Assembly: GCA_044357345.1 (NCBI GenBank)
Contig: JBIKPR010000054.1
Location: forward strand, 1-19,222
Length of the DNA stretch: 19,222 nt
Direction: 5' to 3'
DNA from: JABMMZ01 sp044357345
Lineage (GTDB): Bacteria > Bacteroidota > Bacteroidia > NS11-12g > UBA955
A program made the position numbers and the translations under genes. Each line of letters opens with the position of its first letter. The stretch's first letter is position 1. Positions 14,205-19,222 of the stretch are shown here, in pieces. The notes beneath the pieces were generated by a model. That model was given only the letters and a program-made list of their open reading frames with translations, had not been told where the DNA came from and ran no database searches.

Positions 14205-15017
14205 ATGAGCAATTTCAAAAAAAGAGTATTATTCGTGTCATCGGAAATGACACCATTCCTAAACGAGTCACCAGTAGCAACAGTGTCACGATTTCTTCCC
14301 CAAGCCATTCAAGAGAAAGACCATGAAATTAGAGTCTTAGTTCCTAGGTTTGGTGTGATTAACGAGCGTCGCAACAGATTGCATGAAGTTGTTAGATTAT
14401 CAGGTATCAATATTTCTATTGATGATAAAGACAATCCTTTAATGATTAAAGTAGCTTCTATTCCAGAGGCAAGAATGCAGGTGTATTTTTTAGACAATGA
14501 AGATTATTTCCACCGCAAGTTTATTTATACAGATGAAAAGAATAAATTCTTTGATGACAATGATGAGCGGGTTATTTTCTTTTGTAAAGGTGTGTTGGAA
14601 ACAGTTAAGAAATTAGGCTGGGCTCCAGACATTATTCATTGCCAAGGTTGGATGACCAGTTTGATTCCTGTATATCTTAAAACTTTATACAAAGACGAAC
14701 CAGTATTTAAAAATGCGAAAGTTGTTTATTCTATTTTTGAAAATGAATTCAAAGAAGACTTAGGCAAAGACTTTGCTAGAAAAGCGTCTTTAAATGAAAT
14801 AGAAGACAAGCATCTAGAAACATACGCAAAAGGCGATAACAAAAGTTTGCATATGGGGGGAATTAAAAATGCGGATGCAGTAGTAGATTGTACCACCAAT
14901 TTGGACCCTGAATATGCTAAAATGTTTAAAGCAAAACCAAATATGACCCACGATAGTGACAATTTGGGCGAAAAATATGGTGCTTTTTACGAACAGTTAA
15001 TGGCATCTGCAAAATAA
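14205..15017 (+). CDS. Glycogen/starch synthase-like protein, N-terminal GT5 domain only
   Basis: A 270-residue protein resembling the N-terminal Rossmann domain of GT5 glycogen/starch synthases: VLFVSSEMTPF at 8-18, HEIRVLVPRFGVINER, the ARMQVYFLDNEDYFHR segment, and GWAPDIIHCQGWMTSLIPVYLK. Full GlgA is about 480 residues; here the second Rossmann domain with the catalytic Glu and most ADP-glucose contacts is absent. The KxGGL nucleotide-sugar loop that should follow 'SSEMTPF' is also replaced (NESPVATVSRF). Canonical synthase activity is therefore doubtful. Similar short proteins followed by a DUF4270 lipoprotein are, to my knowledge, recurrent in Bacteroidota, so this is a conserved short family rather than a fresh truncation. 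The DUF4270 gene starts 17 bases downstream. Role unknown. Confidence 0.85.
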   Translation: MSNFKKRVLFVSSEMTPFLNESPVATVSRFLPQAIQEKDHEIRVLVPRFGVINERRNRLHEVVRLSGINISIDDKDNPLMIKVASIPEARMQVYFLDNEDYFHRKFIYTDEKNKFFDDNDERVIFFCKGVLETVKKLGWAPDIIHCQGWMTSLIPVYLKTLYKDEPVFKNAKVVYSIFENEFKEDLGKDFARKASLNEIEDKHLETYAKGDNKSLHMGGIKNADAVVDCTTNLDPEYAKMFKAKPNMTHDSDNLGEKYGAFYEQLMASAK

Positions 15018-15021
15018 TCAG

Positions 15022-15029
15022 TTATTTTG
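15022..15029 (+). promoter_or_regulatory. Putative -7 box for the DUF4270 gene
   Basis: TTATTTTG, identical to the FTCD box, lies in the 17-base gap between two genes and ends 5 bases before the GTG start. It suggests a separate leaderless transcript besides read-through from the upstream gene. Confidence 0.4.
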
Positions 15030-15034
15030 CGTTC

Positions 15035-16354
15035 GTGAATCTTAGACTTGTTTTTATTTTTATCTGTTCACTTGTTGTTTTTACTTCTTGTAAAAAACAA
15101 AGTGACAATTTGTTTCTTGCCAATGAAGGCACAGTAGGCTTTGATGGTTATTCTTTTGTTGATTCTCTTAAAATGTTGACATCAACTGTTAGAGAGGATT
15201 CATTAAAAACAGATAGCTTGAGTCATAACCTCATTGGTGTGATCAACGATGCTGAATTCGGACGATATGAAGCTTCTTCTTTTTTTCAATTTAAATTGCC
15301 TCAGGTTGACAAGGTAATTTCAACTCAGACTTTAGATTCTGTTGTCTTATTTATTCAGTACACATCAAGTACGTCTTATTATGGAGATTTGAATAGTAAT
15401 TTGTCTTTCAAGGTTTATGAATTGTCAGAATCTATGAATTCTAGTATTTCACATTCTAATCAGACCTACACCTATAATCCTACACCTATTGGTTCATTTA
15501 CTGGAAAGGTTAAGTTGACAGATAGTATGCAAATTACGGAATTGGGTAAGCGTGTAAAGGTTTCTCCTGGTATTTCCGTGAAACTTTCAACGGCAATGGC
15601 TCAAAAGCTTTTCAATGCTGGGTCTGCAGACTTAAGTTCATCCGATAATTTCCTTCAGTATTTTAAGGGTCTTGCAATAGTGCCAGATCAAACGCCAAGT
15701 ATAGGAAGTGGTGTCATTACAGCGGTTAATATGAAAGGCTCTTTTTCTAAGATTCGCATTTATTACAATGATAGTCTACAAAGCGATTTTACGGTAATAG
15801 ACAATGCAAAACGATTTACTCAATACAAAGTAAGCGGACAAGGCAATTCAATCAAAAATCAAAAGGCCGCTTCTGACACAGCCAATTTTAGTACGACATA
15901 TGTTCAGGCGATGACTGGTGCAAAAACCAAGATTCAGTTTCCCAATTTGTTTAGTATTATAAAGAACCGTAGCAAGAAGATTTCAATTGGTAAAGCAGAA
16001 ATTATTATAAGACCTTTAGCGGGTTCTTTTAATAATTTTTTCACACTTCCAAGCCGTTTGTTGCTGTTACATCCTGATCCAACAACAAATCTGAATGCTG
16101 GTATCATCGATTTGATTGAGCCTTTTTATGGAGGCAAGTACAATTCAATTACCAACGAATACCGATTTAATATTACAAGACATATACAAAGTATTTTTAC
16201 CGACTATCAATTAAATGGTAAAAATAGCAACAATGGCTTATTTATTGTCGCTCCTAGTGATAATCCAATAGCACCTACAAGGATTGTTCTAGATACGCGA
16301 AAACGCCAATTGATTCCGGGTATAGAATTCAAGTTGGTATATACTGAACTATAA
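15035..16354 (+). CDS. DUF4270 domain lipoprotein
   Basis: A 439-residue probable lipoprotein. After MNLR, the hydrophobic stretch LVFIFICSLVVF leads to the lipobox V-F-T-S-C (Cys19) followed by Lys-Lys, so export and lipid anchoring are expected. The body resembles DUF4270: an early SLKMLTSTVREDSLKTDSLS segment, then LIGVINDAEFGRYEASSFFQF (the family's 'G.y.dp.fG...a.f..q' pattern), and a C-terminal part rich in strands ending in RIVLDTRKRQLIPGIEFKLVYTEL. The function of DUF4270 is not known. The start is GTG at 15035; it gives a compact signal peptide, and no suitable ATG exists before the lipobox. It follows the short glycogen-synthase-like gene, a pairing seen in other Bacteroidota as far as I recall. 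Confidence 0.85.
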   Translation: MNLRLVFIFICSLVVFTSCKKQSDNLFLANEGTVGFDGYSFVDSLKMLTSTVREDSLKTDSLSHNLIGVINDAEFGRYEASSFFQFKLPQVDKVISTQTLDSVVLFIQYTSSTSYYGDLNSNLSFKVYELSESMNSSISHSNQTYTYNPTPIGSFTGKVKLTDSMQITELGKRVKVSPGISVKLSTAMAQKLFNAGSADLSSSDNFLQYFKGLAIVPDQTPSIGSGVITAVNMKGSFSKIRIYYNDSLQSDFTVIDNAKRFTQYKVSGQGNSIKNQKAASDTANFSTTYVQAMTGAKTKIQFPNLFSIIKNRSKKISIGKAEIIIRPLAGSFNNFFTLPSRLLLLHPDPTTNLNAGIIDLIEPFYGGKYNSITNEYRFNITRHIQSIFTDYQLNGKNSNNGLFIVAPSDNPIAPTRIVLDTRKRQLIPGIEFKLVYTEL

Positions 16355-16380
16355 AGACCTATAATTGTTAAATTATAATC

Positions 16381-17238
16381 ATGGAGAACAAGAGAAAACC
16401 TTATCAGTTGGTTTCTAGAGAATGGAAAAAGGAAGACACCATTATCAAGCTTAAAAACACTTCTATTGGAGGTGGTAATATTTCATTGATAGCCGGACCA
16501 TGCGCAGTAGAAAATGAAGATCAAATTTTTACCATTTGTGAATTTTTAAATAAGCAAAATGTTAAGATTTTAAGAGGTGGTGCCTACAAGCCAAGAACCT
16601 CTCCATATTCATTTCAAGGCCTTAAGAAAGATGGTTTAATATTGATGCGCAATGCCGCTGATAAATATGGTATGTCTGTTATCACAGAGGTAATGGATAC
16701 AAATTTAGTGGATGAGGTTTATCAATACGCGGACATCTTACAAGTTGGAACTAGGAACATGCAGAATTATCAATTGCTGCGTGCTTTAAGCAAGATAGAC
16801 AAGCCGGTTATGTTAAAAAGGGGCATGAGCAGCACCATGGAAGAATGGCTGCTTGCTGCTGAATATATATTATCCGGTGGCAATGATAAAGTAATGCTTT
16901 GCGAGCGAGGCATTAGAACTTTTGAGAATGCAACTAGAAACACTCTAGACCTAGGGATCGTGCCACTTTTGAAATCAGTGAGCCATTTGCCGGTAATAGT
17001 TGACCCAAGCCAAGGAACCGGATTAAGAGAAATAGTGGTTCCTATGTCAATGGCAGCTGTTTTAGCAGGTGCTGACGGGGTGATGGTTGAAGTGCACAAT
17101 CAACCTGAGGAAGCCTTGTCAGATGGCGATCAATCATTGTATTTTGATCAATTTAACGACTTGGTAACCAAGTTAAAAAGGACTGCAAAAGTCTTAGACA
17201 AAAACCTTGATTTAGAATCTGAAAAGATTTTAGTATAA
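16381..17238 (+). CDS. 3-deoxy-7-phosphoheptulonate synthase (DAHP synthase), type I-beta
   Basis: Condenses phosphoenolpyruvate and erythrose-4-phosphate to DAHP, the first step to chorismate and the aromatic amino acids. The 285 residues start with KPYQLVSREW, i.e. directly at the linker before the barrel; the ferredoxin-like regulatory domain of longer homologues such as Thermotoga TM0343 (about 338 residues) is missing. Barrel motifs: IAGPCAVEN (37-45), RGGAYKPRTSPYSFQG (65-80), ITEVMD, QVGTRNMQNYQLL, LKRGMS, CERGIRTFE and VDPSQGTG (207-214), VMVEVH, LSDGDQSL. Expected metal ligands Cys41, Glu237 and Asp248 are present, but position 211, usually His, is Gln (codon CAA at 17011). No chorismate mutase fusion. 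tRNA-Asp lies 53 bases downstream with its own promoter. Confidence 0.93.
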   Translation: MENKRKPYQLVSREWKKEDTIIKLKNTSIGGGNISLIAGPCAVENEDQIFTICEFLNKQNVKILRGGAYKPRTSPYSFQGLKKDGLILMRNAADKYGMSVITEVMDTNLVDEVYQYADILQVGTRNMQNYQLLRALSKIDKPVMLKRGMSSTMEEWLLAAEYILSGGNDKVMLCERGIRTFENATRNTLDLGIVPLLKSVSHLPVIVDPSQGTGLREIVVPMSMAAVLAGADGVMVEVHNQPEEALSDGDQSLYFDQFNDLVTKLKRTAKVLDKNLDLESEKILV

Positions 17239-17243
17239 TTTTT

Positions 17244-17272
17244 TTGTTTTTATATTAATTCTTTTATCTTTG
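17244..17272 (+). promoter_or_regulatory. Promoter of tRNA-Asp (-33 TTG and -7 TATCTTTG)
   Basis: TTG at 17244-17246 and TATCTTTG at 17265-17272 are 18 bases apart, an exact fit to the Bacteroidota TTG-N17-23-TAnnTTTG promoter. The mature tRNA begins 19 bases after the box. Because there is no start codon here, this site shows that the TTTGC-type boxes in the window are promoter elements rather than translation signals. Confidence 0.8.
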
Positions 17273-17291
17273 CACTCCTCAAAACCAGAAC

Positions 17292-17368
17292 GGTGTGGTA
17301 GTTCAGCTGGTTAGAATACTGCCCTGTCACGGCAGGGGTCGCGGGTTCGAGTCCCGTCCACACCGCCA
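17292..17368 (+). tRNA. tRNA-Asp (anticodon GTC)
   Basis: The 77-base gene has a perfect 7-bp acceptor stem (GGTGTGG with CCACACC), T8 and A9, a D-arm with AGCTGGTTAGA, anticodon stem CTGCC/GGCAG around loop CTGTCAC giving anticodon GTC, and a T-arm GCGGG-TTCGAGT-CCCGT. The discriminator is G and the CCA end is encoded (17366-17368). All folding rules are met, so identity as tRNA-Asp is firm. Confidence 0.98.
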
Positions 17369-17378
17369 ATAATTGAGT

Positions 17379-17414
17379 AAACCCTTACAAGTCAACACTT
17401 TGTAAGGGTTTTTT
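17379..17414 (+). terminator. Rho-independent terminator after tRNA-Asp
   Basis: Arms 17379-17390 and 17400-17411 form a 12-bp stem (core CCCTTACAA with TTGTAAGGG) with a 9-base loop; a run of six T follows the GGG of the right arm. It stands 10 bases beyond the encoded CCA. Confidence 0.92.
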
Positions 17415-17418
17415 GTTT

Positions 17419-17441
17419 AAAGGGGGCGGTAAAGGGGGCGG
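17419..17441. repeat. G-rich 12-base tandem repeat at the tRNA 3' flank
   Basis: AAAGGGGGCGG occurs at 17419-17429 and again at 17431-17441, separated by a single T: a 12-base unit nearly twice. It stands out sharply from the AT-rich surroundings and lies directly after the tRNA-Asp terminator. Its function is unknown; a remnant integration site is one idea. There is no integrase in the window. Confidence 0.7.
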
Positions 17442-17736
17442 ATTTTGGATTTTATCTTAATCTAGATTGTTGAAAATTTATATAATCTAAAACATTTGCA
17501 TCATTAAAGTCTATGGTAGATAACATAATATGAATTATTGATACTGATCTACAAGTATGAATATGTAAATTACAACTAATGCTTGTGATTTAATCAATTT
17601 AGGCTTGTTTTATAAAGTATCATTTTGTTTTAAGCTGTTGTATTTTAGGGTTTTGTTAGGCGATACTCATAGTTTATATACAGTATTTGATTTAGTATGC
17701 TTTTCTCCTAAGTATTAATTAATTTTCAAATTGTGT
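17442..17736. other. AT-rich intergenic region without recognisable genes
   Basis: About 295 bases between the G-rich repeat and the promoter box of the SBBP protein. I see no ORF of note, no RNA fold, no inverted repeat typical of an insertion sequence, and no terminator. It may be a spacer or eroded remains of an inserted element. Confidence 0.5.
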
Positions 17737-17744
17737 TAAATTTG
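17737..17744 (+). promoter_or_regulatory. -7 box for the SBBP-repeat protein gene
   Basis: TAAATTTG is a perfect TAnnTTTG match followed by CATAG and the ATG at 17750, a 5-base gap, again suggesting a leaderless message. Confidence 0.5.
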
Positions 17745-17749
17745 CATAG

Positions 17750-19222
17750 ATGAAAATTTTAAGTTTATTCTTCATGCTATGTATTATAAGTGTTGATGCT
17801 AAGTCTAGTGAATCTGCTATTAATACTAAAGATATTAAAAATGAGGGAGTCAATAGTTTTAATAAAGGACAATTGTTATCAGCTCGTCTCGCCGAAAACA
17901 AAGGTCAAATTGTTAACTTAATAGATGGTACACCCAACAATGATGTAAAATTTTCAATTAGACTAAATGGGATTGATATCTATGTTTTTGATGATGGAAT
18001 ATCCTATCAGTTCAAAAAATTAACAAAATTAAATGATACAAAAATCCAAAATGAAACTTCAAATGCATCAGTAATTGAGCAGCTTGAAAATTGCCAATTG
18101 GAAACCTATAGAGTGGACATGAGACTGCAAAATTCAAACAAAAATCCGCATATTATTAAAGTCGGTGATACTTCAGTGTTTGATAATTTTTACAACCATC
18201 ATGTATTTAATGTGAAAAGTTATGACAAAGTTATTTTTCAAGAAGTATATGATGGGATTGATTGGGTTGTTTATGTTGTTAATGAAGAAGTCAAATATGA
18301 TTTCATTGTCAAGCCTTGGGCCAAATTGGGTCAAATAAAGTTAAAATACACAAATTATGATCAAATTGTATTGGATGATTTGGGGAATTTGATCATAACC
18401 ACCAAATTAGGTTCTGTTAAAGAAAACGCCCCAGTGAGCTTTCAAAATGAGGATATTATTAAATCTAAATATGAGTTAGAGAATGGAACTATTAGTTTTT
18501 CAATTGGTGATTATGACTCTAGTTCAACCTTAATTATAGATCCATATTTGGTATTTGCAAGTTATTATGGGGGTGCAGCTGGAGATGTAGGAACGTCAAT
18601 AAGTGTCGATCAAAATGGCAACTTTTATATTGCAGGTTATACTGAGTCAACAAATGGGATAGCCTCTGGCGGTTATCAGAATACTTTCGGAGGTGGTCAG
18701 ACTGAAGCCTTTTTAACTAAGTTTAGTTCAACTTGCACTAGGCTATGGTCGACATATTATGGAGGTCTGGGAAATAGCGACTTTTTTTTATCGACTGACA
18801 TTGATTTGTATGGAAATGTATTCGCTTCGGGATTTACTAGTTCATCGAATGGAATATCTTATAAAGGTCATCAGGATACTTTTGGTGGCAATACTTATGA
18901 CGTTTTTTTAGTAAAGTTTAATTCAAATGGAAATAGGATTTGGTCTACTTATTACGGCGGCAATAATCCAGAAGTTGGAGGCTACTGCAAGGTAAATAGT
19001 AGTGGCGACATTTATCTATGTGGTTCCTCTCGTTCAGCTAATCAAATTTCATATAAGGGTTTTCAAAATGCTATAAAGCCTAATTCTCAAGACGGTTTTT
19101 TAGTAAAATTTAATCAGAATGGTAAAAGGCAATGGGCGACCTATTATGGTGGTAATAAAGATGAATGGGTAGAAGGTATTGATGTTGATACGATGAACAA
19201 TGTTTTTATTTGTGGTCGTACT
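17750..19222 (+). CDS. Exported DUF7948/SBBP beta-propeller repeat protein (3' end cut by window)
   Basis: An open frame of 491 codons runs to the window end without a stop. The N-terminus (MKILSLFFMLCIISVDAKSS) is a signal peptide. Residues about 47-265 resemble the DUF7948 domain: ARLAENKGQIVNL, FSIRLNGIDIYVFDDGISYQF, YDGIDWVVYVVNEEVKYDFIV, and a strand leading to IIDPYLVFASYYGG. From there SBBP-type repeats begin: the Tyr-Tyr-Gly-Gly element recurs at residues 272, 336, 401 and 465, a period of 64-65 residues, each with GNxYxxGxT-like and FLVKFNxNGxRxW-like strands. Such proteins in Bacteroidota are large secreted or surface proteins, often with a C-terminal type IX secretion or gliding-type sorting domain; that end is outside the window. 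The ligand is unknown. The ATG has a -7 box 5 bases upstream. Confidence 0.88.
   Translation, partial: MKILSLFFMLCIISVDAKSSESAINTKDIKNEGVNSFNKGQLLSARLAENKGQIVNLIDGTPNNDVKFSIRLNGIDIYVFDDGISYQFKKLTKLNDTKIQNETSNASVIEQLENCQLETYRVDMRLQNSNKNPHIIKVGDTSVFDNFYNHHVFNVKSYDKVIFQEVYDGIDWVVYVVNEEVKYDFIVKPWAKLGQIKLKYTNYDQIVLDDLGNLIITTKLGSVKENAPVSFQNEDIIKSKYELENGTISFSIGDYDSSSTLIIDPYLVFASYYGGAAGDVGTSISVDQNGNFYIAGYTESTNGIASGGYQNTFGGGQTEAFLTKFSSTCTRLWSTYYGGLGNSDFFLSTDIDLYGNVFASGFTSSSNGISYKGHQDTFGGNTYDVFLVKFNSNGNRIWSTYYGGNNPEVGGYCKVNSSGDIYLCGSSRSANQISYKGFQNAIKPNSQDGFLVKFNQNGKRQWATYYGGNKDEWVEGIDVDTMNNVFICGRT

Noticed and set aside
16361..16376. ATAATT/AATTAT inverted repeat before DAHP synthase as an operator
   Set aside because: Short, entirely A/T and expected by chance in this composition.
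18550..19160. Repeated TATTATGG-like DNA words considered as a CRISPR or DNA repeat array
   Set aside because: They are in frame at 192-195 base spacing and encode the Tyr-Tyr-Gly-Gly element of SBBP protein repeats; the rest diverges at DNA level.
1..19222. A CRISPR array, transposon, prophage or multi-gene defence system
   Set aside because: I looked for short spaced repeats, transposase or integrase motifs and defence-type operons on both strands and found none; most genes are housekeeping.

Overview
The window looks like a chromosomal segment of a low-GC Bacteroidota bacterium. The evidence is: Bacteroidota-type promoter boxes (TAnnTTTG, once with a TTG element 18 bases upstream), almost no Shine-Dalgarno-like leaders, a DUF4270 lipoprotein next to a short glycogen-synthase-like protein, a bacterial formiminotransferase-cyclodeaminase fusion, and a large DUF7948/SBBP surface protein. 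The order or family cannot be fixed from the sequence alone.

Layout. Bases 1-1294 hold the 3' part of a PiT-type phosphate transporter, followed by folA (dihydrofolate reductase). folA converges on a small outer-membrane-barrel-like protein. Bases 2629-4716 carry fused formimidoyltransferase-cyclodeaminase and, 3 bases later, an Imm8-like immunity protein with no visible toxin. Next come an SRPBCC protein, an MmcQ/YjbR protein and fabD. fabD is separated by a bidirectional terminator from the convergent malic enzyme-phosphotransacetylase fusion (maeB). A divergent region of about 160 bases leads to an exported seven-bladed WD40 protein, which overlaps a RidA-family gene resembling 2-aminomuconate deaminase. 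On the minus strand a CPBP membrane protease and cdsA form an overlapping pair, divergent from a dusB-like tRNA dihydrouridine synthase. The latter converges on an O-methyltransferase. From 14205 rightwards lie the glycogen-synthase-like protein, the DUF4270 lipoprotein, DAHP synthase, tRNA-Asp(GUC) with a strong terminator and a G-rich 12-base tandem repeat, an AT-rich gap, and a large exported beta-propeller protein cut by the window end.

Most genes are housekeeping: folate and one-carbon metabolism (folA, FTCD), fatty acid and phospholipid precursors (fabD, cdsA), anaplerosis (maeB), aromatic biosynthesis (DAHP synthase) and tRNA (dus, tRNA-Asp). I saw no CRISPR array, transposase, integrase or obvious multi-gene defence system.

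The most notable signals are these: promoter-like boxes ending only 4-9 bases before nine start codons, suggesting leaderless mRNAs; three convergent gene pairs whose stop codons share or abut a TTAA palindrome; an orphan Imm8-like gene tied to a folate enzyme gene; a glycogen-synthase-like protein lacking the KxGGL loop and the second Rossmann domain; a DAHP synthase with Gln where a metal-binding His is expected; and a repeat-marked tRNA 3' flank.
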